Below are positions 27,005-35,399 of a DNA stretch of 64,000 bases, one piece after another; within the stretch, counting starts at the first letter, position 1, and each line of letters begins with the position of its first letter. Made by a program: the position numbers and the translations under genes. The DNA lies in assembly GCF_900186505.1 (NCBI RefSeq), contig NZ_LT891968.1:374436-438435 (forward strand). The letters run 5' to 3'. This DNA comes from Enorma phocaeensis (GTDB taxonomy: Bacteria; Actinomycetota; Coriobacteriia; Coriobacteriales; Coriobacteriaceae). The notes under the pieces were generated by a model, which was given only the letters and a program-made list of their open reading frames with translations, ran no database searches and had not been told where the DNA came from.

Positions 27005-27304
27005 CGGCCGCCCGAGCGAAACAGGGTCCGACCCCGGGGCCCGCCGCGTTCGAGGCCGTTGGGAGGCCACTCGAGTCTCTTTTTATGGGCAGCGGGGAAC
27101 CGCCACGCCCGCCATACAGACTTCGGCCGAGGCCCCCAGCCGTAGCAACGAAATGCGCAGCCGACGAGGCCACGCGCGGATATTAGAATGCCGAACGTGC
27201 GTCGAACAGACACGCCCTCAAGCGGCGGCGCCCCCGGGTGAAGATAGGTAGGCCCGACCGGTCGCGGTAGCTCCGCGGGCGGTCGGGCCGGTTTTGCCTC
27301 TTGA
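27005..27304 (+). ncRNA. Candidate guide (bridge/seek) RNA region in the right arm of IS110 copy 1
   Basis: 300 bp between the transposase stop and the right inverted repeat has no reading frame but shares islands with the same region of copy 2: TTTTTATGGGCAGC (27080-27093) and CGCGGATATTAG (27175-27186). A long hairpin lies near the right end, GGCCCGACCG (27251-27260) with CGGTCGGGCC (27280-27289) and an inner CGCGG-TAGCT-CCGCG. IS1111-type elements are known to encode their guide RNA in this position. The RNA ends are not defined here. Confidence 0.5.
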
Positions 27305-27322
27305 CAATGTTCAGCTCATATT

Positions 27323-27354
27323 AAAAAGGCCGGAGTCCGAAGACCCCGGCCTTT
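27323..27354 (-). terminator. Intrinsic terminator of the iron alcohol dehydrogenase gene
   Basis: Read leftward: AAAGGCCGG (complement of 27346-27354), a 12-base loop, CCGGCCTTT and then TTTTTAA. It is 32 bp downstream of the stop at 27386. The T tract runs straight into the right inverted repeat of IS110 copy 1. Confidence 0.85.
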
Positions 27355-27385
27355 GCAGCTCTTGAAGCGATGAGTCGAGCGCGGC

Positions 27386-28600
27386 TTAGAAGTCCACGTC
27401 CACGTCGTTGTAGACGCACTCGAGGAGCTTCTCCATCTCCTCGGGCGTTGGCTGGCGCGGGTTGGAGCCGGTGCAGGCGTCGCCGATGGCGTCAACGGCG
27501 ATGCGGGCCTTCTTCTCCTCGAACTCGGCGTAGTCGATGATCGACTCGTCGGCCTTGACGCCGCCCTTGCCGTAGTTCTTGATGCCCTGCGGGATGTCGA
27601 TCTTGTCGTTGAGGTCGCGGATCATCTGAACGAGCGCTGCCACGAGCTCGTCCTCGGTCTCGCCGGCAAGATGGAAGACCTCCTTGGCGATGTAGGCATA
27701 GCGGCTCTTAGCGCGGGCATCCTTGCTGTTGAACTGGATGACCTTGCCGAGGTACATGGCGTTGGCGCAACCATGGATGATGTGGTCGCCGGTGAAGGCG
27801 GCACCGGTCTTGTGGGCCATGGAGTGCACGATGCCGAGCAGGCCCGAAGAGAATGCGATGCCGGCGATGCACTGAGCGTCATGCATGTGCTGGCGGGCTT
27901 CCTTATCGCCGGCGTAGCTCTTGGGGAGCCACTCGACGATCTCGCGCATAGCATAGAGCGCGTTGGCGTCGGTGTAGGCGGAGCCGGCGGTCGAGACGTA
28001 GGCCTCGATGGAGTGGGTCAGCGCGTCCATGCCGGTGTGAGCGCAGAGCTTGGCAGGCATGGTGTAGGTGAGCTCGGGGTCGACGATGGCCACGTCAGGG
28101 GTGATCTGGAAGTCGGCGATCGGGAACTTGATGCCCTTGGAGTAGTCGGTGATGATCGAGAAGGCGGTCACCTCGGTCGCGGTGCCGGAGGTGGAGGAGA
28201 TGGCGCAGAAGTGGGCCTTGGTGCGCAGCTCGGGCAGGCCGAAGACCTTGCACATATCCTCAAAGGTGGTCTCGGGGTACTCGTACTTGATCCACATGGC
28301 CTTGGCCGCGTCGATCGGCGAGCCGCCACCGATGGCGATGATCCAGTCGGGCTGGAACTCGGACATCACGGCAGCACCGTTCATGACGGTCTCAACGGAG
28401 GGGTCGGACTCGACGCCCTCGATGAGCTTGACCTCGAAACCGGCCTCCTTGAGGTCGTTCTCGACGTCCTGCAGGAAGCCGCCGCGGCGCATGGAGCCGC
28501 CGCCCGTAACGATGACGGCGCGCTCGCCCTTGAGGTTCTTCACCTCATGGCGGGCACCCTCACCAAAGTACAGGTCGCGGGGGTTGGTGAAACGTCCCAT
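27386..28600 (-). CDS. Iron-containing alcohol dehydrogenase
   Basis: A 404-residue group III alcohol dehydrogenase that interconverts aldehydes and alcohols with NAD(P)H. The ATG at 28600 gives MGRFTNPRDLYFGEGA with GGAGG upstream. The nucleotide-binding part has GGGSMRRGG and IIAIGGGSPIDAAK. Iron ligands are visible as Asp/His in GMDALTHSIEAYVS (the preceding Asp is in DVAIVDPEL), the GIVHSMAHKTGAAF stretch and IIHGCANAMYL. Likely a fermentation enzyme that disposes of electrons. Its 5' leader has two strong hairpins. Confidence 0.93.
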   Translation of the reverse strand: MGRFTNPRDLYFGEGARHEVKNLKGERAVIVTGGGSMRRGGFLQDVENDLKEAGFEVKLIEGVESDPSVETVMNGAAVMSEFQPDWIIAIGGGSPIDAAKAMWIKYEYPETTFEDMCKVFGLPELRTKAHFCAISSTSGTATEVTAFSIITDYSKGIKFPIADFQITPDVAIVDPELTYTMPAKLCAHTGMDALTHSIEAYVSTAGSAYTDANALYAMREIVEWLPKSYAGDKEARQHMHDAQCIAGIAFSSGLLGIVHSMAHKTGAAFTGDHIIHGCANAMYLGKVIQFNSKDARAKSRYAYIAKEVFHLAGETEDELVAALVQMIRDLNDKIDIPQGIKNYGKGGVKADESIIDYAEFEEKKARIAVDAIGDACTGSNPRQPTPEEMEKLLECVYNDVDVDF

Positions 28601-28952
28601 AGCAATTGCCTCCAAACACGGGTCCTCCCTAGGACCCGAATACACACGGAGCCGCCCATCGGCTCCGTAAGGACCGAGTTCGAACGCCCGGCAGCATCGA
28701 GCCGGACGCACATTCCATCGCATATTCTACAACTCGAATCCCCGTTTTGTGCATGAAAGGGGCCGATTTTTCCCTATCGGCGCAATACTCTTGCGAACCC
28801 CGCGAATGCCTTTCCCTCCCATTCGCAAGCTGGCGCAACCGCTACCTCGGCTTGTTTATTTACCTGCTACGATGTGCTAATCTGTTTTGTTCAACCGGAG
28901 GTAGCACGCTCGCTGGGCACCAATGCCGACCCCGCTCGCGAAAGGAGGCGTG
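28601..28952. other. Intergenic region with the alcohol dehydrogenase leader
   Basis: 350 bp between divergent genes. Besides the two leader hairpins at 28619-28668 it contains TTTATTTACCTGCTACGAT (28854-28872), a likely promoter region for the TPR-like gene pair at 28953. No gene is seen. Confidence 0.6.
28619..28668 (-). promoter_or_regulatory. Two consecutive perfect hairpins in the alcohol dehydrogenase 5' leader
   Basis: Stem CGGGTCCT/AGGACCCG (28619-28626 and 28631-28638) and stem ACGGAGCCG/CGGCTCCGT (28646-28654 and 28660-28668). The first is only about 10 bp from the GGAGG ribosome binding site of the alcohol dehydrogenase. They could stabilise the mRNA or control translation. Confidence 0.5.
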
Positions 28953-30032
28953 ATGGCGTTTGACCCCATACAAGAAGACTGCCTGCGCCTCATTCTCGAG
29001 TCCATGCGACGCGATCGCATCTACCCGCTCGAAAATGCCCTCTACTTCGAGTCCTGCATGGCCTCGTTTAACGAGGACCCCGCCAAGCTCATCAATAACG
29101 ACCGCGACCGGTCCTTCCACCTGGTAGCCAAGGCAACGCAAACCATCGATTACCGGTTCCCCTTCATCACCGATGACTCCGCCGCCGAGAAGGAAGCTGC
29201 CCAAGCCGAGGCGCAGCTGCGCGAGGCCTGCGAGCTCGATCCTCGCAACTGGGATGCCCGGCGCATGCTCGCCGCGCTCCAATCCGAGTCGAACGATACC
29301 TACGTTTCCTACCTCATCGATCATCGCGATGAGGTGGAGCGCGACCTTGAACGCATCAATTCCGAGGCAACCGACCCCTACAGCCGTGAGTTCGCCCGCG
29401 ACCTTGGGCGCCGTCCGCTTATCCGGTGGCTTGCCGCCCTCTCGTCGCGCGCGCTCATCTCCGGTCGGTATCGACTCGCGCTCTCGGCTGCGGAGGAATG
29501 CCTCGAGTTCGCCGCGGACGATCCCGCCGATGTCCGCCACACCGCGCTGCTTGCCCTTGCAAAGCTCGAATGCTCCGCCGAGGACCTCGAGCGCTTCCAA
29601 CGCAAGCACGCCGCGGCCCTGAGGCCCATGGTTGCCCGCGCCCGCCGACACCATCTCGCCGAAAAGGCGCCCGATGCTTGGGCTCTTCTGGCAGAGCTAT
29701 CCGTAAGGTACCGCTCTTTCGACTTCGCCGGGGCAACACGCGCGCTCCAGGCGCTGCTCCAAGGCTATCCCAACGCGGCGCAGCCCCTCTACTATCAAGC
29801 CGAGTTCCCCGACGGGCTGTTCTCGCGCGTCAACGTGATCCCCGGCAGCGAGGACGAGCTCATCCTCGCGATCAGCGAGGCAACGCCCTTGCTGCAGGAA
29901 GGGTTCGGCGCTCCCGACAACGCCGGTCTTTCGGTGTGGATCGCCAATCACGAAGCTGTACGCACGGCGCTCGAAAACGAGGACGGTAGACGACGGGTAG
30001 CAGGCCGGCGCAGCTCGGGAGGCGAAAACTAA
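28953..30032 (+). CDS. TPR-like helical protein of unknown function, first of a pair
   Basis: A 359-residue soluble, almost wholly helical protein; MAFDPIQEDCLRLILESMRR at the start, with AAAGGAGG before ATG 28953. Segments such as AEAQLREACELDPRNWDARR, RYRLALSAAEECLEFAADDP and GATRALQALLQGYPNAAQPL fit tetratricopeptide repeats (about residues 87-110, 170-195 and 260-285). The final 12 residues are Arg/Gly-rich. It overlaps the next gene by one base (TAATG). No enzyme motif is seen; a scaffold or adaptor role is a guess from the fold. Confidence 0.7.
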   Translation: MAFDPIQEDCLRLILESMRRDRIYPLENALYFESCMASFNEDPAKLINNDRDRSFHLVAKATQTIDYRFPFITDDSAAEKEAAQAEAQLREACELDPRNWDARRMLAALQSESNDTYVSYLIDHRDEVERDLERINSEATDPYSREFARDLGRRPLIRWLAALSSRALISGRYRLALSAAEECLEFAADDPADVRHTALLALAKLECSAEDLERFQRKHAAALRPMVARARRHHLAEKAPDAWALLAELSVRYRSFDFAGATRALQALLQGYPNAAQPLYYQAEFPDGLFSRVNVIPGSEDELILAISEATPLLQEGFGAPDNAGLSVWIANHEAVRTALENEDGRRRVAGRRSSGGEN

Positions 30033-31144
30033 TGGACCCCCGGCACTACGTCGCCGCTTATCTGGAGCGGCTCTACCTCGATGCGCATCACGACCTCACG
30101 CCAGCCGCTCGCGGGCTCGTCCACGAAGACGTCACAGCCCGCCCAGATAAGTACGCCTCGAGCGAACATGCGCAGGCCCTTGTTGCCTATGCGCAATGCC
30201 ACACCCGCCTCATCACCGCTCTCGACCGCCTTGATGACCTTCCTGACGGCGAATTCGAGCGAAAGCGCGGAGAGCTCTTCGAGGAGGCGCGAATCGAATT
30301 CTTCAAGATCGCGGAAAACGATCGGCTCTGCATCGACGCGCGCCTCGTGGGAAACCTGCTGTCGAACATCCCCCTCGATGCCTGCATCAGCGAGCTCATG
30401 GATCTCGAACAGCGGTCCCACGAGTATCTAGCCGGCAGCGTCGAGGGCTTCTCCGACGAGGCCCCGCAGTTCTGGACCGATCGAGCCGTCGCCGCTTGGC
30501 TCGAGCGCCCCGGCTCGATGAATGCGTTCGACAGCGCGCCCACCGCAGATGAGCGCGCCAGATACGCTCGCGAGCGCATGACCGTAGCGGAGCCCGCGCT
30601 TATCGGCTGGCTCCACACGCTCGAGGCGATCTCGCAGCTGTGCTTGGCAAGCGCCCGCTATCACGCCGCCTCCGACTACGCGCGCCGCGTACGCCGCGCT
30701 GCCGGATATCCCAACCGTGCCGAGGGAACGGTGTTTCTCGCGCTGGCACGCCTCGAGGATGAGGATGGCTTCTTCACGTTCGCCCATGAGCTCGAAGCCG
30801 AAGCAGGCACCGACGCGCCGAAGCTCCTCGATGATTCCCCTTGGTTCCTGCTCGCGCGGACGCTCTTGCTCTACAAGCTCGGCAGGCGCAAGCCCGCCCG
30901 CCGTGCACTTCGCGATTTTGTCGCACGCTGCGATGGCGGCGCGTTCTTCCTCCTCAATCCCACGTATATGACGCCCTATCTACCGGTGAGGCCCGAGCCT
31001 CGCCATGCTTGGGGGCGCACCCATCAGGCCGTCTGGGAAGCAGACGGCATCATAGCCGACACGCCTGATTTCGCCGCATGGGCCGAGTCGATTGAAGGCG
31101 TCTACGACGAGTCCGAGCGCTTCGCCGACCGCAACGGCTTCTAA
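30032..31144 (+). CDS. TPR-like helical protein of unknown function, second of a pair
   Basis: A 370-residue helical protein starting MDPRHYVAAYLERLYLDAHH, translated from an ATG that overlaps the stop of the previous gene. Helical pairs such as ARYHAASDYARRVRRAAGYP and LLLYKLGRRKPARRALRDFV fit TPR-like repeats. A conserved-looking C-terminal motif reads GGAFFLLNPTYMTPYLPVRP, followed by a Trp-containing acidic tail. The same length class and tight coupling suggest it works with the product of 28953. Its 3' end overlaps the convergent gene at 31141 by 4 bp. Confidence 0.7.
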   Translation: MDPRHYVAAYLERLYLDAHHDLTPAARGLVHEDVTARPDKYASSEHAQALVAYAQCHTRLITALDRLDDLPDGEFERKRGELFEEARIEFFKIAENDRLCIDARLVGNLLSNIPLDACISELMDLEQRSHEYLAGSVEGFSDEAPQFWTDRAVAAWLERPGSMNAFDSAPTADERARYARERMTVAEPALIGWLHTLEAISQLCLASARYHAASDYARRVRRAAGYPNRAEGTVFLALARLEDEDGFFTFAHELEAEAGTDAPKLLDDSPWFLLARTLLLYKLGRRKPARRALRDFVARCDGGAFFLLNPTYMTPYLPVRPEPRHAWGRTHQAVWEADGIIADTPDFAAWAESIEGVYDESERFADRNGF

Positions 31145-31767
31145 ACCGCCGGCCTCTCGCCCGACGATACCGGTCGCACCTGCGAAGGATCCTCGCTAAC
31201 CGGGATAATCTCTTGCACCCACGAACGCCGGAGTTCCCATACCGCTGCTTGCAGGTAGCAAGCGGGGCAACCATCTGCAGAGGAGAACAGGCGCTTCCAG
31301 CTCTCTTGCACGCGGCGTTTCTGCAGGGGGTAGAAAGGTGTTTCGAAGAGCACGCGGGTATCGGTGATACCCATGCGCTCGAGTTCCGCCCGAAAACGTT
31401 GGGCATCCGCCTCGCCTGCAGGGATATACGAGAGATTTAAAATCGCGTTCCACATACGAGAGTCGAACAGGATTACGCAACTGCAAGGAATCGCAAGCTT
31501 GAGTACATAGGAACCCGGACCAGCATAGAGGTTCGATTTATCGGCATAGAGCCAGATTGCAGACTCAGCACCTTCCGGCAGCTCCATCATCCGCGCGCTC
31601 TCGCGGCGGAAGAACCCATACGCCTCCCGGAACGCCCAAGCGCTCTTCGCGTACTTGCGCTCAACATATGCCATCTTGACCCGTGAGACACCATCGCGCT
31701 CCAGGGCATCGATGACCACGCGCTCCTGCGCCGACCAGAGCTCGATCATCTGCTCGCCCGCCATCAT
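31141..31767 (-). CDS. DUF3841 family protein (second of a tandem pair)
   Basis: A 208-residue protein. From MMAGEQMIELWSAQERVVID it follows the DUF3841 pattern: an N-terminal ELWSAQ...V...L..DGV element, SAIWLYADKSNLY in the middle, VILFDSRMWNAILNLSYIP, and the C-terminal VQESWKRLF then WELRRSWVQEI. It overlaps the stop of the paralogue upstream (ATGATG arrangement at 31764-31767), so the pair is translationally coupled. The function of DUF3841 is unknown. The C-terminal 20 residues are polar and probably disordered. Confidence 0.75.
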   Translation of the reverse strand: MMAGEQMIELWSAQERVVIDALERDGVSRVKMAYVERKYAKSAWAFREAYGFFRRESARMMELPEGAESAIWLYADKSNLYAGPGSYVLKLAIPCSCVILFDSRMWNAILNLSYIPAGEADAQRFRAELERMGITDTRVLFETPFYPLQKRRVQESWKRLFSSADGCPACYLQAAVWELRRSWVQEIIPVSEDPSQVRPVSSGERPAV

Positions 31768-32345
31768 GCCCCCTCGCCGATCGTGTAGCCGCGCACCCAA
31801 GAGTTCCTGAGCTCCCAGCACAGGCCTAGGTTCTTTTCCATCGACTCCGCCGGGGTGAAAACGCGCTCCCAGCTACGCTGGATCTTGCCCTTGAGCGCGG
31901 GATGAAAATTGCCCAAAGGGCCTGTGACCACCAGCGACTCGTTCGCGATGCCCAGCCGCTCGAGCTCAGCATTGTGGGCCTCTTCATCAGCGAGATCCAA
32001 CGGCACATACCAATTGTTTACTCGATACCCCCATCGATCGCCGTCGATGATCGCGATTTGGTCGCGCGGTATCTCGAGGTCGAACATCACCGTGCCCTCG
32101 GTCTCGCCAAGTTTCTGCGATTCGGTAAGCGCGATCCAAATGGGCAGGGTCGCATCCTCTGGATTGTTAGCCCCATGAGCACGGCATCCAGCGATGAGCC
32201 AATGATATAACCCGAGGTAGTGATCAGCGATGGAATCGTACTTCTCGCTCACGAACTCCTCCCGGGCATGGTAGATCCCCTCACGCTGAAGCGCATCGAG
32301 TACCGCTAGCCCTTGGCGCGTCCATGCGCGGACCATCTCGGCCAT
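31764..32345 (-). CDS. DUF3841 family protein (first of a tandem pair)
   Basis: A 193-residue paralogue of the product of 31141. I choose ATG 32345 (MAEMVRAWTRQGLAVLDALQ) because GAAGGG lies six bases upstream; in-frame starts at 32351 and 32363 also exist. Shared motifs with the paralogue are LPIWIALTESQ (for SAIWLYADKSN), AIIDGDRWGYRVNNWYVPL, the RSWERVF motif and CWELRNSWVRGY near the end. The two differ a lot in the middle, so the duplication is old. No partner enzyme is next to them. Confidence 0.75.
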   Translation of the reverse strand: MAEMVRAWTRQGLAVLDALQREGIYHAREEFVSEKYDSIADHYLGLYHWLIAGCRAHGANNPEDATLPIWIALTESQKLGETEGTVMFDLEIPRDQIAIIDGDRWGYRVNNWYVPLDLADEEAHNAELERLGIANESLVVTGPLGNFHPALKGKIQRSWERVFTPAESMEKNLGLCWELRNSWVRGYTIGEGA

Positions 32346-32689
32346 GGCCATCCCTTCTATCAAACGTTCCCTCGAGCCGATATATTGGCATTCGCATACT
32401 CAGGATAAGCGTGCTGCGTGTATCTAGGAGCGGCATATCGCCAAACGAATGCCTGCACCATTTCAACGGATGGAGGATGCTTTGGCGGTACTTTGCCGTC
32501 CCCGCGCCCTACATTACCGTTTCCGGATTATTTCCATTCGGCTAAACACGTGAACACTGCTTTAGCTTTACACTAATCATGATAGCTATTGAATAAGCAC
32601 GGTCATTGATTCTGGTGCGCTACCGTTATTACGGACGCGACCGTCATACAGCCGTCATGTGTCAGCAGGCACTTTCGGGAGGAGGATGT
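32346..32689. other. Intergenic region upstream of the TetR gene
   Basis: 344 bp between the divergent DUF3841 and TetR genes. It is less GC-rich than its surroundings, with an AT-rich patch near 32560-32600. I see no gene, tRNA or clear repeat. Confidence 0.6.
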
Positions 32690-33409
32690 ATGGGCCGCAG
32701 AGAGTATTCTGATGAGGAACGTGCGCAGATGGTCGACATCTTCCTGCGCGCGACCCGCAAAATCATCGACTCTGAAGGTATCACGAGCGTCTCGATCCGC
32801 AAGGTCGCAACTGCCGCGGGGTATCACAGCTCGACGCTATACCTTTACTTCCGCAACCTCGACGAACTGGTCACCTTCGCCTGCATGGGCTACCTGGTAG
32901 GGTATTGCCGCAAGATGGCCGACGCCGCCTCGCAGATGAAGACCCCGCGCGACGTCTACTATCGCACCTGGGAGATCTTCTGCAACAGCGCGTTCGAGAA
33001 CCCCCAGATCTTCCAGCAGCTCTTCTTCAGCGAGCATGTTCTACCCCTCGATGAAATGGTCAAGCGCTATTACAAGGTGTACCCGCATCAACTTGACAGC
33101 ATGGACTCCTCCGTAACCGAGATGCTTACTGCCGGCGAGCTCGATGAACGCAATATCCATGTGCTGCGCCCCCTTGCCGCAGAGCTTGGCTACGACGAGG
33201 AAGAGACGCTCATGGTCAACACCATGACCACCTGTTTCTTCAAGCGGCTGCTCTCCGAAAGCTGCCGTGCCGCCGCATCCGGCGAAGGGCCGAACGCTGC
33301 CGAGCTTACAGCCGAGATGATCGAAGGCATTAACTTCCTCTTCAGAAACGCCACGGCAACGCGCGATATGCGTCGAGCCGCAAAACAGAAGAAGGATGCC
33401 GGCGAATAA
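32690..33409 (+). CDS. TetR-family transcriptional regulator
   Basis: A 239-residue regulator. The N-terminal helix-turn-helix reads EGITSVSIRKVATAAGYHSS then TLYLYFRNLDELVTFA, the standard TetR recognition helix and following helix. The C-terminal domain (about residues 70-225) is helical and should bind an unknown ligand. GGGAGGAGG precedes ATG 32690. No effector gene lies next to it: the DUF3841 pair is divergent and downstream DNA is empty. Confidence 0.9.
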   Translation: MGRREYSDEERAQMVDIFLRATRKIIDSEGITSVSIRKVATAAGYHSSTLYLYFRNLDELVTFACMGYLVGYCRKMADAASQMKTPRDVYYRTWEIFCNSAFENPQIFQQLFFSEHVLPLDEMVKRYYKVYPHQLDSMDSSVTEMLTAGELDERNIHVLRPLAAELGYDEEETLMVNTMTTCFFKRLLSESCRAAASGEGPNAAELTAEMIEGINFLFRNATATRDMRRAAKQKKDAGE

Positions 33410-34262
33410 GGCTTCATCAGGTCGCAACGACCCGCTCGCTTAGATTCTGGATATCTGCACCGTACAGCAGCTCACTCCAAGAAGATTTGCTCTACTTTTC
33501 TTAGGGCGATATCCATTCGTCCAAGATTTGAAGCCCCCATCCCAGCGCGATATCCACTCGCGTGAAATTTGCTACACATCTCTCGACCCTACGTCCACTC
33601 GCCCAACAATTGTTCTCCGAATGGAAGTTGAGCACCATTCAGTGAAATAATGAGTGATTTTTTATATACAGTATTTCAGCGAGTGTACCTGGATTTGCGT
33701 CACCACTGGTAGATTGCTTGCGCCCTGAGTTCGCAGAGGGGAAAACCCACTCATTTTTTCGACGAATGGGCTCGCATGCCCATTCGTGGAACTATTGGAA
33801 CGCAAATTCCGTGCGACTGTAGGTCAATGCGCGAGCCTACTTGCGCAAGATATCAAAGCAGCTGAATCCGCGGGTTGTACACGGCAAGGCAAGCAGGTCA
33901 GCGCACATGGAGTAGCAAGGCAGGTACGTCAACCCACGCAGAGCGACAGTGCGGCAAGGTACGTAGGCCCGCTGTAGCAAAACGACCGGCATTCAGAACG
34001 AGAAGCGTGGCTTGGTAGGGGCGGAGCTCCAGGATCGAGCAGGTAAAGCCAAGACCCTGCAATCGTTTCCGATATGGATAGCACTCGCTGCGAGCTTCAA
34101 TCTAGGAGGTAGTGGGTGTTGCGGCGCGACCATTTGCCCCTCCACCCATAAGCCGTCCTCACCGCCCGCTATAGAAAAGCGTCCCGGCTGCTAGAACGCA
34201 ACCGGGACGCCGTCATCGACTAGGCGCGCAAGCGACTACGTCGAATCCACGAATCGAGACCC
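33410..34262. other. Gene desert with degenerate ~42-bp repeats and a palindrome
   Basis: About 850 bp without a supported gene. Near 33471-33625 a degenerate motif recurs about every 42 bp: CACTCCAAGAAGATTTGCT, TCCATTCGTCCAAGATTTGA, TCCACTCGCGTGAAATTTGC and TCCACTCGCCCAACAATTGT. Two of them follow GCGATA. An AT-rich patch lies at 33640-33680. A perfect inverted repeat ACGAATGGG/CCCATTCGT spans 33762-33787. A 63-residue frame at 33786-33977 has no ribosome binding site and unlikely composition, so I do not call it. Confidence 0.55.
34171..34210 (-). terminator. Intrinsic terminator after the C45 peptidase gene
   Basis: Stem GCGTCCCGG (34179-34187) and CCGGGACGC (34202-34210); on the minus strand the stem is followed by TTTTCTAT. 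It lies 53 bp beyond the stop of the leftward gene at 34263 and closes that cluster. Confidence 0.8.
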
Positions 34263-35351
34263 TTAGCGATAGGTATCGAATTCGTAGGTCATGTACGGAT
34301 GCTCGCAAGCGTTGCCGAACGTGATGTGCATCTTGCCGGCCTCAAGCTCGTACACCTGAGCCGCGAACGTCTTTCGATACGGACGGTCGGCGCAGGGATG
34401 CACGCAAATGCCGTTGGGGAACCGGTCATGGCACTTGAAGAACTCCTTGGCCACATCGACGTCGATGTTGCCGTAGTTCTCCTTGAGCTGCTCCTCCATG
34501 AGCTCGCAGCGATCGAACGTCGTGGCAGAGACGGTCTCCTCCGGCTCGGGATCGCTGAAGCGGTTATGGTTGGTATGCGCCATGGTGGGCAGGCCACGCT
34601 GCACGTAGACAGCGTTGGGGAAGCACTCGACCTGGGCTACGTCACCGGACTTGTCGCCGATGCCGAACTCGTTGGGGATGTCATGCGGGATCGTCTGCAG
34701 GTAGTTCACGGCCTCCTCGGTCGAGGAGCACTCGAGCAGATGACGGATGATCACGCAGGTGGGCACGCCGCCCTCCTCGTTGAGCTTGCCGTTGTCGATG
34801 TAGGTCCACAGCACTGCAACGCCATCGTTGTTCATGCCCATATAGGCAGGCACGCCGGGATGGGTGTAGATGAGCTGCTCCTTACCCGTCTCGGGATCGA
34901 CGTGATGCACCACGACGTCGAGCTGGTAGATCCACTCGATGAGGTCCTCGTCGTTGGTCTGGCCGATGACGGTCTGGCCGCCCTTGGTGGCCTCACCGGT
35001 GGCAAGGAACGAGGTGCACTTGCCGTCAACATGCTTGTCAGCGACGGTATCCACGGCGAACGACTTCTCATAGGCGGTGGTCATGGCGAGCACCTGGGCA
35101 AACGACAGGTCCGAGCCGTCCGCCATGCCGCGGACCTCATCGAGGACCTCAGGGGCCCACTTCTCGAGAATCGGCACGTAGCGACGCTCTGCGATTGCCT
35201 CCCAGTCGGCGTAGTCATAGCCCTGGTTCTTGTAGAAGGTGACCTGATTGTTGTAGTTCGCCTTCATCTGCTCGTTCATCTGCTCGCCGGCCTGCTTGCC
35301 GCGCTCGTAGGCGTTGCCTTCGACACGATACAGACGCTTGTACATTTCCAT
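34263..35351 (-). CDS. C45 family N-terminal-nucleophile peptidase/acyltransferase
   Basis: A 362-residue protein of the acyl-CoA:6-aminopenicillanate acyltransferase (C45) family. Such enzymes cleave themselves before a cysteine that becomes the nucleophile; here Cys112 in HVDGKCTSFLATGE is the clear candidate, followed by TVIGQTNDEDL. The C-terminal half has MAHTNHNRFSDPEPEE, usual for the family. Members hydrolyse amide bonds in small N-acyl amino acids or beta-alanyl compounds. There is no signal peptide, so it is cytoplasmic. AGGAG precedes ATG 35351. It lies 48 bp after the YfcC gene and should be co-transcribed, so it may process what YfcC imports. Confidence 0.85.
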   Translation of the reverse strand: MEMYKRLYRVEGNAYERGKQAGEQMNEQMKANYNNQVTFYKNQGYDYADWEAIAERRYVPILEKWAPEVLDEVRGMADGSDLSFAQVLAMTTAYEKSFAVDTVADKHVDGKCTSFLATGEATKGGQTVIGQTNDEDLIEWIYQLDVVVHHVDPETGKEQLIYTHPGVPAYMGMNNDGVAVLWTYIDNGKLNEEGGVPTCVIIRHLLECSSTEEAVNYLQTIPHDIPNEFGIGDKSGDVAQVECFPNAVYVQRGLPTMAHTNHNRFSDPEPEETVSATTFDRCELMEEQLKENYGNIDVDVAKEFFKCHDRFPNGICVHPCADRPYRKTFAAQVYELEAGKMHITFGNACEHPYMTYEFDTYR

Positions 35352-35399
35352 GTTCGCTCCTTTATAAGAACGATAGATTCCCTACCCTACTGGAAGACG

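Larger units (their letters stand above)
25789..27321 (+). mobile_element. IS110-family (IS1111-like) insertion sequence, copy 1
   Basis: A transposase gene (25898-27004) is framed by a 17-bp perfect inverted repeat: ATATGAGCTGAACATTG at 25789-25805 and its complement at 27305-27321. The left noncoding arm is 92 bp and the right one 300 bp. Subterminal inverted repeats and a long 3' noncoding arm are features of the IS1111 branch of IS110. True ends may lie a few bases outside the repeats. No target duplication is visible, as expected. The right end abuts the tail of the alcohol dehydrogenase terminator. The same layout recurs at 50777-52370. Confidence 0.85.

Noticed and set aside
25676..27070. 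A long upstream extension of the TauE-like gene to 708 codons
   Set aside because: The extension runs antisense through the whole IS110 transposase. The membrane protein begins naturally at ATG 25675.
33786..33977. A 63-residue protein in the gene desert
   Set aside because: No ribosome binding site, no hydrophobic or domain pattern, and it starts inside an inverted repeat.
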